Assembly: GCA_018374355.1 (NCBI GenBank)
Contig: JAHAFI010000019.1
Location: forward strand, 1-60,272
DNA length: 60,272 bases
Reading direction: 5' to 3'
Origin: Clostridiales bacterium
GTDB taxonomy: Bacteria; Bacillota; Clostridia; Lachnospirales; Lachnospiraceae
The translations under genes and the position numbers were made by a program. Positions within the stretch are counted from its first letter, which is position 1. Each line of letters opens with the position of its first letter. This document shows positions 43,359-51,927 of the stretch, piece by piece. A model generated the notes under the pieces. The model made no database searches. It saw nothing but the letters and a program-made list of their open reading frames with translations, and was not told the origin of the DNA.

Positions 43359-43887
43359 AAAAGAAATCTATAAGAGAAGAAAAGCGGCTTCTGCTGAGAC
43401 GGTTGCCGCGGACAGCCACGAAATCTGTAAGGCGCTGACCGGACTTGAGGAATTTTCCGGTGCAGAGTGGATCTATCTGTACATAGACTGTAAAAATGAA
43501 GTGATGACCGGGGAAATCATGGAAAGAGCCCTTCAAATGGGTAAACGGGTGGCCGCCCCGAAGGTCATCGGAAAAGATATGGTTTTTTATGAAATTTTCT
43601 CCCGGGAGGATTTGGAACCGGGTTATTTTGGCATTCCCGAACCGCGTGAGGGCCTAAAGGAGGCCGTTGGAGAAGAGGGACTGCTTCTGATGCCGGGCGT
43701 AGCCTTTGACCGAGAAAAGCACAGGGTGGGCTATGGCGGCGGATTTTATGACCGTTATCTGGAAAAGCATACGGGACATTTTAAAGCTGCGGTTGCCTTT
43801 GAATTTCAGATGATGGATCAGGTTCCCACAGAGCCTACCGATATTCTTCCGGATCTTGTGATCACGGAAAAACAAATTTACCGATAA
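43336..43887 (+). CDS. 5-formyltetrahydrofolate cyclo-ligase
   Basis: A 183-residue enzyme converting 5-formyl-THF to 5,10-methenyl-THF using ATP. The N-terminus METKQLIRKEIYKRRKAA is typical, as are GYFGIPEPRE near residue 95 and the C-terminal ATP-binding stretch HRVGYGGGFYDRYLEK near 131-146. The ATG at 43336 lies inside the DUF896 gene with TGGGTGA as a weak site, implying translational coupling. It is an odd member of a proline operon but common in Clostridia. Confidence 0.9.
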   Translation: METKQLIRKEIYKRRKAASAETVAADSHEICKALTGLEEFSGAEWIYLYIDCKNEVMTGEIMERALQMGKRVAAPKVIGKDMVFYEIFSREDLEPGYFGIPEPREGLKEAVGEEGLLLMPGVAFDREKHRVGYGGGFYDRYLEKHTGHFKAAVAFEFQMMDQVPTEPTDILPDLVITEKQIYR

Positions 43888-43946
43888 CATCAAACCGGCA
43901 GTTTTTCGTAATGTAATATGAGCCGGACACTCTTCAGGAGGTGCTT

Positions 43947-45194
43947 ATGGAATATTTAGAACAGATTGGACAGAGAGCAAAAGCGGCGGAACCGGAAATC
44001 CGCCTTCTGGAAACAGCGAAGAAAAACCAAATCCTGCGTCAGGCAGCACAGGATCTGTCTGCCCATGCCCCGGAAATTATAGAAGCCAACAAAAAGGATA
44101 TGGAACGGGGACAGGCAAACGGAATGTCTCAGGGGCTTTTGGACCGCCTCCTTCTGACTCCTGAAAGAATCGACGCTATCGGGGAAGGCCTTTGTCAGAT
44201 TGCCGCTTTGGACGATCCGGTGGGTGAAGTGACCGGGATGAAAAAACGGCCCAATGGTCTTGTGATCGGACAGAAGAGAGTACCTCTGGGCGTTGTGGGA
44301 ATCATCTACGAAGCCCGTCCCAATGTAACGGCAGATGCTTTCGGCCTGTGCTTTAAAACCGGAAATGTGGTGATTTTAAAGGGAGGCAGCGATGCCATCC
44401 ACTCCAATCAGGCCATTGTTGCCTGCATCCGCCGGACACTGGAGGAAAACGGTGTCAGCCCGGATGTGCTGCTTTTGATCGAGGATACTTCCCGTGAAAC
44501 AGCCTCCGCTTTCATGCGCCTGAATCAGTATGTGGACGTTCTGATTCCCCGAGGCGGTGCGGGACTGATCCGTGCGGTAGTGAACAACAGCACCATCCCT
44601 GTGATTGAAACTGGAACTGGAAACTGTCATATTTTTGTGGACGAGACAGCTGACCTTTCCATGGCGGTGGATATTATCATCAATGCCAAAACACAGCGGG
44701 TAGGTGTGTGCAATGCCTGTGAATCCCTGTTGATTCATCGCAGTGTGAAAGACCAACTTCTGCCTGTACTGGCTGAGAAGCTGAAAGAAAAACAGGTAGA
44801 AATCCGCGGTGACGAGGAAATTACCGCCCTTGTACCGGATGCTCTGGCTGCCACAGAAGAGGACTGGGGAACCGAATATCTGGATTATATTATTTCCATG
44901 AAAACCGTGGATTCTGTAGAAGAGGCAATTGCTCATATCAACCGTTATAATACGGGGCATTCAGAAGCAATCATTACAGAAAATTATTCCCATGCCCAGA
45001 AGTTTTTGGATGAAGTGGATGCAGCCTGTGTCTATGTAAATGCTTCTACCAGATTTACCGATGGATTCGAATTCGGTTATGGGGCTGAGATCGGAATCAG
45101 TACACAGAAACTTCATGCCAGAGGACCGATGGGTCTGCTGGCGCTCACTACAACGAAATATATCATTTATGGAAACGGGCAGGTACGTCCGTAG
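43947..45194 (+). CDS. proA: Glutamate-5-semialdehyde dehydrogenase
   Basis: A 415-residue aldehyde dehydrogenase-fold enzyme reducing glutamyl phosphate in proline synthesis. The catalytic cysteine is in QRVGVCNACESLL near residue 255, NADPH-site residues lie in GNVVILKGGSDAIHSN near 140-155, and RPNVTADAFGL is near 125. The ATG at 43947 is chosen because AGGAGGT (43937-43943) lies directly before it; a GTG at 43941 lies inside that site. It ends the operon before a strong terminator. Confidence 0.95.
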   Translation: MEYLEQIGQRAKAAEPEIRLLETAKKNQILRQAAQDLSAHAPEIIEANKKDMERGQANGMSQGLLDRLLLTPERIDAIGEGLCQIAALDDPVGEVTGMKKRPNGLVIGQKRVPLGVVGIIYEARPNVTADAFGLCFKTGNVVILKGGSDAIHSNQAIVACIRRTLEENGVSPDVLLLIEDTSRETASAFMRLNQYVDVLIPRGGAGLIRAVVNNSTIPVIETGTGNCHIFVDETADLSMAVDIIINAKTQRVGVCNACESLLIHRSVKDQLLPVLAEKLKEKQVEIRGDEEITALVPDALAATEEDWGTEYLDYIISMKTVDSVEEAIAHINRYNTGHSEAIITENYSHAQKFLDEVDAACVYVNASTRFTDGFEFGYGAEIGISTQKLHARGPMGLLALTTTKYIIYGNGQVRP

Positions 45195-45241
45195 CATCGG
45201 TTGCAGCCGCAAGATACGGGAATTAGCTTCACGAAAAGAAG

Positions 45242-45285
45242 AGAAAGGTTTGAGTGCATGATACTTGAACCTTTCTTTTTCTTTT
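45242..45285 (+). terminator. Terminator of the proline operon
   Basis: AGAAAGGTT (45242-45250) pairs with AACCTTTCT (45268-45276), and AGT/ACT pairs inside; a T-rich tail follows. Confidence 0.88.
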
Positions 45286-45350
45286 GGCGGATTTTAATTT
45301 TGAGGAGAAATGCGGAGGATTCTGTGGTATACTATTAAAGAAATTATAGG

Positions 45351-45388
45351 TGTAACTGTTCAGGAGGACAGGATTCTGAATAGTTACA
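45351..45388 (+). repeat. Intergenic structured repeat, copy 3 (minimal form)
   Basis: TGTAACTGTTCAG (45351-45363) and CTGAATAGTTACA (45376-45388) pair along 13 bases with one G-U. Only the AGGAC-AGG remnant of the inner arms is left. It sits in the leader of the HipA-like gene. Confidence 0.75.
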
Positions 45389-45417
45389 TATAGGTTTATA
45401 GAAAGGGCAGAGGATGC

Positions 45418-46647
45418 ATGTCAAATAATTCAGAAACATACAGCAGATCTACCAACATTTATGTACTGAAGCATAAAGACCTGGATGTGGCCATGGTTCA
45501 GATCCATCCCGCTTCCGGCGAGATCGAATATATTTTGGATATTTATCTGCCGGAAGAATTGCCGATTGGATGTGGGAGTGACGGAACCGGAGTCATCGAA
45601 TGGTGGCATGACAGGGCAATTCCCGATTCACGAAGGGGAATTCAGCAGATTTTGAATTACCTGAAGGAGGAGAGCAGCCAGTCATTGATGTTGTCGGCAT
45701 ATGCTTTAAGCCTGACCGATCATTACTGGATGCAGCCGATTAATAAAGAACTTTACTGGAAAGATTTAAACTTTTATGAAAATAATTTCTCAGATGAATT
45801 GGGAAGTCTGCTGACGGATTCCCAGCGAATTGACATGGATGCTCATGTATCCAAGTTTTCTCCGTCCTCATCGGTAAATGGTGAAATGAAGAAAAAATGG
45901 GTGATAATCGATGGCATCCGTTATCTTCTCAAAGTAAATGCCAATCATTATGGGCAGCAATCCGTAAATGAATTGATTGCCGGTCAGTTACATGAACTTT
46001 TGGGATGGGATAACTATGTACCTTATAAAATGGGCAAAATCCTTATGGAAGAAAAGGAATATCCCTGTTCATTGAATCCCTTATTTACCTCTGCGGAAAT
46101 GGAATTTGTCTCTGCATATCAGTTGATCAGAAATTATAAAACTCCCAATGATATGTCAAATTTTGAAGCCATAATTCAGCAGGCAGTTTCTTTAGGAATA
46201 GATGGGGAAGAAACACGCAGACAGTTGGAATATACCATTTTGACGGATTTTATTCTGACCAATACGGACAGGCATTTTAATAATTTTGGTTTCTTATTAG
46301 ACTCCGGGACACATAAACTGGTTTCTATGGCGCCAATTTTTGACACGGGAAATGCATTGTTTTTTGATAAAGAGATCATCCCCTCAAAGAGTAACCTGTT
46401 GGATGTACCTGTGGCTTCCTTTTGCAAACGGGAAGTTGAAATGCTTCGATATGTCCGATTACCGCTCAGATTCGATACCGGAAAATTAAGTGGATTTTCG
46501 GAAAAGGCAGAAAGTCTTTTGATGGAATATACAGATATGCCACATGAGAGGGCTTCTAAGATTGCAGAAACCATCCGACAGAAGATCAAATATCTTGACT
46601 TATTTTTGTGCGGAAAGAAAATATGGAAAAAAGAAAAATATTGGTAA
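45418..46647 (+). CDS. HipA-like kinase
   Basis: A 409-residue protein. About 150 N-terminal residues of unknown type are followed by a HipA-like kinase core: RYLLKVN near residue 172 (candidate ATP lysine), VNELIAGQLHELLG near 185, catalytic-loop NTDRHFNNFGF near 283-293, and metal-site APIFDTGNALF near 304-314. HipA phosphorylates glutamyl-tRNA synthetase; related kinases hit other targets. In hipBA the antitoxin comes first, but here a small gene follows instead. No HTH domain is seen. GAAAGGG precedes the ATG. Confidence 0.75.
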   Translation: MSNNSETYSRSTNIYVLKHKDLDVAMVQIHPASGEIEYILDIYLPEELPIGCGSDGTGVIEWWHDRAIPDSRRGIQQILNYLKEESSQSLMLSAYALSLTDHYWMQPINKELYWKDLNFYENNFSDELGSLLTDSQRIDMDAHVSKFSPSSSVNGEMKKKWVIIDGIRYLLKVNANHYGQQSVNELIAGQLHELLGWDNYVPYKMGKILMEEKEYPCSLNPLFTSAEMEFVSAYQLIRNYKTPNDMSNFEAIIQQAVSLGIDGEETRRQLEYTILTDFILTNTDRHFNNFGFLLDSGTHKLVSMAPIFDTGNALFFDKEIIPSKSNLLDVPVASFCKREVEMLRYVRLPLRFDTGKLSGFSEKAESLLMEYTDMPHERASKIAETIRQKIKYLDLFLCGKKIWKKEKYW

Positions 46648-46654
46648 GAAGGTG

Positions 46655-46951
46655 ATGGATTTGAAAGAAGTAGAAGTAACCATACATGGCAGAAAAATGA
46701 TGATCGGCCAGTCCCCGCAATTAATTGTTGATCTGGATACGCAGGAAAATTATATTAAAATTCAGGAACGAAAAATCCCATACCGCAGGAATATTCAGTT
46801 CAGCCCGGATTTACTTTCCGGCAAGAGAAAAAATGTCTTCCATTCTGCCGTGAATCATTACTATAAGCAGGCATGTGAGGTGGCGGAAGGAATCATGGTG
46901 GCAGAGGAATACCGGAAAAGGGCAAATACGACGGTCAGGGAAGTAAAATGA
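46655..46951 (+). CDS. Small protein downstream of HipA-like kinase
   Basis: A 98-residue basic protein that I do not recognise (KEVEVTIHGRKMMIGQSPQL, then VAEGIMVAEEYRKRANTTV). The start is uncertain: GTG 46652, ATG 46655, or TTG 46661 with AAGGTG well placed. It begins eight bases after the kinase stop and its own stop overlaps the GNAT start by four bases, so the three form one transcript. A partner or regulator of the kinase is possible, but nothing in the sequence shows a DNA-binding motif. Confidence 0.55.
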   Translation: MDLKEVEVTIHGRKMMIGQSPQLIVDLDTQENYIKIQERKIPYRRNIQFSPDLLSGKRKNVFHSAVNHYYKQACEVAEGIMVAEEYRKRANTTVREVK

Positions 46952-47403
46952 TTATAGAATTGAATAACTCAGAGGAAAAGAAGGCTGTCTGCCGTCAAAT
47001 ATTAGAGGATTTGCCAGACTGGTTTGGTATTCCGGAAGCAAGGGAAGAATACATCTCGTTAAGTGCGCATCAACCATTGTTTGCTGCGATGGAAGATGAT
47101 ACTCCAATTGGCTTCCTATGTCTGAAAGAAACCGGAAAAGATACCGTAGAGTTGGCTGTCATGGGCGTCTTAAAAGAATTTCACCGCCATGGAATTGGTC
47201 GAAAATTATTTCTGGCTGCAAAAGAAAAAGCTGTGAAAGATGGTTACTCTTTTATTCAGGTAAAAACTGTTCAAATGGGTCATTATGATGTTTACGATGA
47301 CACAAACAGATTCTATCTGAGTCTTGGATTTAAGGAATTTGAAGTTTTTCCAACTCTTTGGGATGAATGGAATCCCTGCCAGATCTATGTGATGGCTCTG
47401 TGA
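46948..47403 (+). CDS. GNAT family N-acetyltransferase
   Basis: A 151-residue protein. The acetyl-CoA site VLKEFHRHGIGRKLFLAAKE lies near residues 74-93 (pattern Q/RxxGxG/A), and a C-terminal FYLSLGFKEFEVFPTLWDEW closes the fold. The substrate is unknown. It is coupled to the preceding small gene through an ATGA overlap. Confidence 0.88.
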   Translation: MIIELNNSEEKKAVCRQILEDLPDWFGIPEAREEYISLSAHQPLFAAMEDDTPIGFLCLKETGKDTVELAVMGVLKEFHRHGIGRKLFLAAKEKAVKDGYSFIQVKTVQMGHYDVYDDTNRFYLSLGFKEFEVFPTLWDEWNPCQIYVMAL

Positions 47404-47452
47404 TTTTCTGTTACTCGTGTTGGAGAATACAATATCATTGGAGGTTATGAAA

Positions 47453-47935
47453 ATGGAAAATGATATTCAAAAAAGTATAGCCGTTTATAAAGAACAGCTA
47501 AGCTATGGCTATATACAGACTGCATACTTAGCTTTAACAAAATCTATCGCTGAATTAAAAGCCAATTTTCCAGAATCGTATCGTACGGGAAATATTTCAT
47601 TTGGATATTTGGACTATACATATTTTCCTTTTTTTAACGATTATTTAAGAAGCCGTAAGTTACGCTTCGGAGTTGTGTTAAACCATGAAAAGATGCAGTT
47701 TGAACTTTGGCTGATGGGACAGAATGCTGAGATTCAAAAGAAATACTGGGAAATTTTAAAAAGTTCAGAATGGAATCTCAATAGAAAAGAAATGCCCCGA
47801 TATTCTGTTCTGGAGGTTGTTTTGGAAAATGAACTGGATTTTACTGAGAAAGAAGCAATGTTGAGAAAAATTATTGACTGTTCCGTGTCTTTGGCGGCAG
47901 AAATACAAAACTATCTAATCCAGCAGAGCTGTTAA
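47453..47935 (+). CDS. DUF7000-like protein
   Basis: A 160-residue soluble protein: AVYKEQLSYGYIQTAYLALT near the N-terminus, YLDYTYFPFFNDYLRSRKLR near residues 50-69, and VVLNHEKMQFELWLMGQN. This matches, as I recall it, a family of small proteins now called DUF7000, of unknown function. The ATG at 47453 is eight bases after GGAGG; ATG 47447 is too close to it. Confidence 0.65.
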   Translation: MENDIQKSIAVYKEQLSYGYIQTAYLALTKSIAELKANFPESYRTGNISFGYLDYTYFPFFNDYLRSRKLRFGVVLNHEKMQFELWLMGQNAEIQKKYWEILKSSEWNLNRKEMPRYSVLEVVLENELDFTEKEAMLRKIIDCSVSLAAEIQNYLIQQSC

Positions 47936-47977
47936 ATGGAAAGGTTTTGATTTTGCAAAAAGAAAGGTGGTATATAA

Positions 47978-48337
47978 ATGGGCTTTTATATAGGAAATCC
48001 ATTTCAAATCATGTTTGTTCTTATATCCATGTTTATCATCGGAACATTTATTGTTACGATCATAAAAGGAATTTCAAGTTGGCATAAGAATAATCAGTCA
48101 CCGAGGCTGACGGTAAATGCCGAAATTGTTTCTAAAAGAGAAGAGGTACATCGCCATAGACATGACTCTCATACAACACTCTCTACTACATATTATATAT
48201 GCTTCCAGGTGGAAAGCGGAGATCGTATGGAATTGTCTGTAAACGGAAGCGAGTATGGCTTGTTGGCGGAGGGAGATTATGGCAGGCTGAGTTTTCAGGG
48301 AACACGGTATTTGGGATTTGAAAGGAGCAGTCAATGA
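47978..48337 (+). CDS. DUF2500 family membrane protein
   Basis: A 119-residue protein with one N-terminal membrane segment (QIMFVLISMFIIGTFIVTII) and an extracellular DUF2500 domain (VNAEIVSKREEVHRHRHDSH, YYICFQVESGDRMELSV, GDYGRLSFQGTRYLGFER). E. coli YhhM is related; the role is unknown. AGAAAGGTGG precedes the ATG. It overlaps the next gene by four bases. Confidence 0.8.
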   Translation: MGFYIGNPFQIMFVLISMFIIGTFIVTIIKGISSWHKNNQSPRLTVNAEIVSKREEVHRHRHDSHTTLSTTYYICFQVESGDRMELSVNGSEYGLLAEGDYGRLSFQGTRYLGFERSSQ

Positions 48338-49227
48338 AAAAAATTTTAACAGTATTTTTCGTCTTGTTTTCCATGCTTTTATGTGGATGCTCAGAAAAAC
48401 AAGACAATGAAATACCTATGGAAACAAAGCAGCCAGAACCATCAGATCCGGATAGCAAACAGGTGGCAAGTGATAAAAAAGAAGATATGACAGAAGAAAT
48501 TATCGATTTAAGCAATAGCTTTAACGGAATAAATGGTTGTGCCGTAATCTATGATCCAACGGAAAATAAATGCTGCTTTTATAATGAGGCTCTGGCAAAG
48601 CAAGAGGCTTCACCCTATTCGACCTTTAAGATTATTTCCACGTTAGCAGGTCTGCATAACAATGTCATTAAAGACCAAACAACAACTATGGATTACACCG
48701 GAACTCAATATCCTAATTTGGAATGGAATAAAAACTTAACTTTGGAGGAAGCATTTCAAACATCATGTATCTGGTATTTTCATCAGGTCATAAATGCAAT
48801 AGGAAAAGCTGAAATGCAAAGTGAGTTAAAGGCTTTGGAATATGGAAATCAAAATATCTCTGAATGGGAAGGAAATAATATCAATCCCTATGAAGAATTG
48901 AATGGCTTTTGGCTGAATTCTTCATTAAAGATTTCCCCTTTACAGCAAGTGAAGGTTTTAGAAAAAATATTCGAGGGCGAAAGTATCTATCGTGGTGAAG
49001 ATGTTGAAATACTTAAAGAAATTATGCTGGTCCAAGAGAATGAAGCTCAGAAAACATACGGAAAAACCGGTTCCGGTTCCAATGGAGAAGCATGGTTTGT
49101 GGGTTTTACAAAGACCAATGAACAAAGCATATATTTCGCCATATATCTTAATGATCCTTCAAAATCGGGTGAGATTTCCGGGAGTACAGCGAGAGAAATT
49201 GCTTTAAAAATAATGCAACAAATTTGA
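48334..49227 (+). CDS. Class D beta-lactamase-like lipoprotein
   Basis: A 297-residue lipoprotein (lipobox LLCGC, lipid cysteine 19). The class D beta-lactamase motifs are present in order: STFK with nucleophile S96 and K99, SCI at 144-146 in the SXV position, YGN at 170-172, KTG at 244-246, and WFVG at 254-257. Class D enzymes and the BlaR1 sensor domain share this set. Without a BlaR1 metalloprotease part it should be a surface-anchored hydrolase or penicillin-binding protein. Its stop-start overlap couples it to the DUF2500 gene. Confidence 0.8.
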   Translation: MKKILTVFFVLFSMLLCGCSEKQDNEIPMETKQPEPSDPDSKQVASDKKEDMTEEIIDLSNSFNGINGCAVIYDPTENKCCFYNEALAKQEASPYSTFKIISTLAGLHNNVIKDQTTTMDYTGTQYPNLEWNKNLTLEEAFQTSCIWYFHQVINAIGKAEMQSELKALEYGNQNISEWEGNNINPYEELNGFWLNSSLKISPLQQVKVLEKIFEGESIYRGEDVEILKEIMLVQENEAQKTYGKTGSGSNGEAWFVGFTKTNEQSIYFAIYLNDPSKSGEISGSTAREIALKIMQQI

Positions 49228-49288
49228 TGGAACATATATCACGGTTGATAAGGCAGATAATCTGAAATTTTGTGGAGGTGATAACGTA

Positions 49289-49612
49289 ATGGGATTCGCA
49301 AATGTATCAAGTGCTGACTGGATCATCGTTGTTCTATTAGCGTTGATCTCCATAGTTCTAATTTCAGGACATGGCAAGTGGCTGATTGCCGGATACAACA
49401 CGGCATCTGAAAAAGAGAAAGAAAAATATGATTCTAAAAAATTGTGTAGAACAGTAGGAGTTGGAATGGCTGTTGCAACTATTCTAGCGTTAATCGATAT
49501 GTTGTTTGAAAACGTGTTACCCACAGAATTTGATTATGTCATGGGTAGTATTATTTTAGTTGACGTGGTGATTATGATTATTTTCTCAAACACCATTTGC
49601 AGAAAAAAATGA
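49289..49612 (+). CDS. DUF3784 family membrane protein
   Basis: A 107-residue protein with three hydrophobic segments near residues 11-27, 54-70 and 82-101. The DUF3784 signature GHGKWLIAGYNTASEKEKEK lies near 28-47. The function is unknown. GTGGAGGTGA precedes the ATG. Confidence 0.82.
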   Translation: MGFANVSSADWIIVVLLALISIVLISGHGKWLIAGYNTASEKEKEKYDSKKLCRTVGVGMAVATILALIDMLFENVLPTEFDYVMGSIILVDVVIMIIFSNTICRKK

Positions 49613-50077
49613 AAATAATTCTGTTGGGAACACAGCGAAAGGGGAAACTCTGTTCAAGCAGACCATTTGATATTTGCAAAACTGAGTTTCCGGCCGATTA
49701 CCTATAAATTTTGAAGAACATACGGGTTTCGTCGGTAAAAAAGTGCAGATTTATACAAAAAACGCAGAAAATTACCGATAAATTCGTGTGAATAAGCAAA
49801 ATAAATAGGTAGCAAGAAGAAAAAACATAGGTTTTTGATGACAAATTACGGATAAATCTTCTTGAAACTGAAGGTATTATAGGTATTCGCCATTATTCAA
49901 GAGAAGCAACGATTCAAAAGTACAGAGTTGATTCACTAAAAATAAGAAGTGTATAAAAGAAACTGATAATTTTTCGGATGAATTTCATAATTCGGTATTA
50001 GATTTGACAGAAGAGAAAACTATAATTTACCGTGATCACCAATTTTAAGATATAGACGTAAAACAGGAGGAATCATA
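49613..50077. other. 465-base AT-rich gap with spaced sequence motif
   Basis: No coding sign. The words ATTACCTATAAATT (49697), ATTACCGATAAATT (49771) and ATTACGGATAAATC (49845) are exactly 74 bases apart, and a weaker TTTTCGGATGAATT occurs at 49971. Sequence between them is not repeated. A binding-site array for a regulator of the ABC exporter is possible; chance is not excluded. Confidence 0.35.
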
Positions 50078-51927
50078 ATGTTTGCTTTATCAAAAATGTC
50101 GGGCCTTGCAGAACGAAACGAACAACGGCCGACATACAACCTAAGACAGAATATTGCATATATGTTATCCGTGGCATGGCGGCAACGGCGCAGTGTAATA
50201 TTATTTAGTCTGGCAATGGCAGCTACGGCAATTCTGTTCGGCCTTACACAACTTTTTATCGTGCCTTCTATACTCGGTACGGTTGAAGCGAAAGCTTCTG
50301 TTGCCAAACTGACTATAATCATATTCGTGTTTACAGCAGCATTGATGCTGTTAGGCGCTGTAAGGGAGTACCTCGTATCGTGCTCACAGTTCGGGCGTGT
50401 GGAAGTCCGTCTTGCGATCGGGGCTATGATTCAGAATAAGGCACTGACCATGTCATATCCCGATGTGGAAAATCAGGATGTACGGAAGAAAATGGATAAG
50501 GCTTCTATGCTCGTTACCAGCAATAGGGCAGCTACTGAAGCAATCTGGACAACTTTGACAAATTTATTAAAGAATGCAGCAGAATTCATTATTTATCTCT
50601 TTCTGCTCTTAATCCATTGATGATTATTGCAGTTGTAGTGACTGCTGTTTTCAGCTTTTCTGTGACTAATTACCTCAATGGTTGGGGATATCGGCACAGA
50701 GATGAAGAATCGGAATATTCGCTCCGTATGAATTATCTCAGCGAGAAATCCAGAGATTATACATTGGCAAAAGATGTTCGCATTTTTGGAATGGGCGACT
50801 GGATAGAGGATGTATATAATAGTATCTTGCGTTTGTACCGAAGTTTTGTTGCACGTGGGGAACGTGTCTATATCTGGGGAAATATTGCAGATATCATACT
50901 TACCTTTACGAGAAATGGCATTGTTTATTTTTTCCTGATCGCAGCTGTACTCAAAGGCGAGATGTCTGCTGCGCAGTTTGTGTTATATTTTAATACTGTG
51001 AACGTTTTTACAAGTGGTATCAGCAATATTATGAGCGATTTTGCGACCTTACGAAAACAAAGCCTTGATATCTCTGCAGTTCGGGAATTCCTGGATTATC
51101 CCGAATCCTTTCAGATGGATGAAGGCACTCCTTTGGTTCCTGACCTGAAATTTCCTTATCAGATTGAGCTGCGGGACGTCACGTTTTGTTATCCAAAGGC
51201 TGAAAAAAATACGCTTTCACACATTAATCTGATTATTCGTCCGGGAGAGAAGCTGGCAATTGTCGGTTTGAATGGCGCGGGAAAGACCACACTGATTAAA
51301 CTGCTGTGTGGATTTTTGGATCCTACGGAAGGTAAAGTGCTGTTAAACAATGTAGATATCAGAACATACAACCGCAGGGATTATTATAGATTGTTTTCCG
51401 CAGTATTTCAGGATTTTTCAATTCTTGATGTGACGATTGCTGAGAACATTGCACAGACGGATGAAAATATCGATACGGAATTCATGGGACGATGCATTGA
51501 TCAGGCAGGACTTACAGAGAAAATTGCCGGACTTCCCAATGGGGTGGAAACCCATATAGGCAGAGTGTTTGAAGATGGCATCGATTTATCGGGAGGGGAA
51601 TTGCAGCGGTTGATGTTGGCTCGGGCACTGTATAAAAATGCTCCCATTATTATCCTGGACGAACCTACTTCTGCACTTGATCCAATCGCTGAAAGTGATA
51701 TTTATAACAAATATAATGAACTTACAGATGGACGGATGGCTGTTTATATTTCCCATCGTCTTTCCTCTACCAGATTTTGTGACCGTATTATATTAATCGC
51801 AGAAGGGCGTATCGATGAAGAGGGGACACATGACGAGTTAATTGCCCGGAATGGGCATTATGCAGATCTTTTTGAGATTCAAAGCAGATACTATCGGGAA
51901 GGAGGGTTGGACGATGAAAAAGAGTAA
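50078..51927 (+). pseudogene. ABC exporter half (membrane plus ATPase), frameshifted
   Basis: Two frames together encode a complete exporter half of about 616 residues. The first (50078-50620) has the first two to three membrane segments and stops after FIIYLFLLLIH. The second runs to 51927 and resumes with ALNPLMIIAVVV around 50605, continuing through VGLNGAGKTT (Walker A), DLSGGELQRLMLA and IIILDEPTSALDP. One missing base between about 50597 and 50607 restores the frame. AGGAGG precedes the ATG. Unless the ribosome shifts, only the ATPase part could be made from an internal start. Confidence 0.8.

Noticed and set aside
50004..50026. TTGACA and TATAAT before the broken ABC exporter
   Set aside because: Both boxes are perfect, but only 11 bases separate them, too few for a normal promoter.
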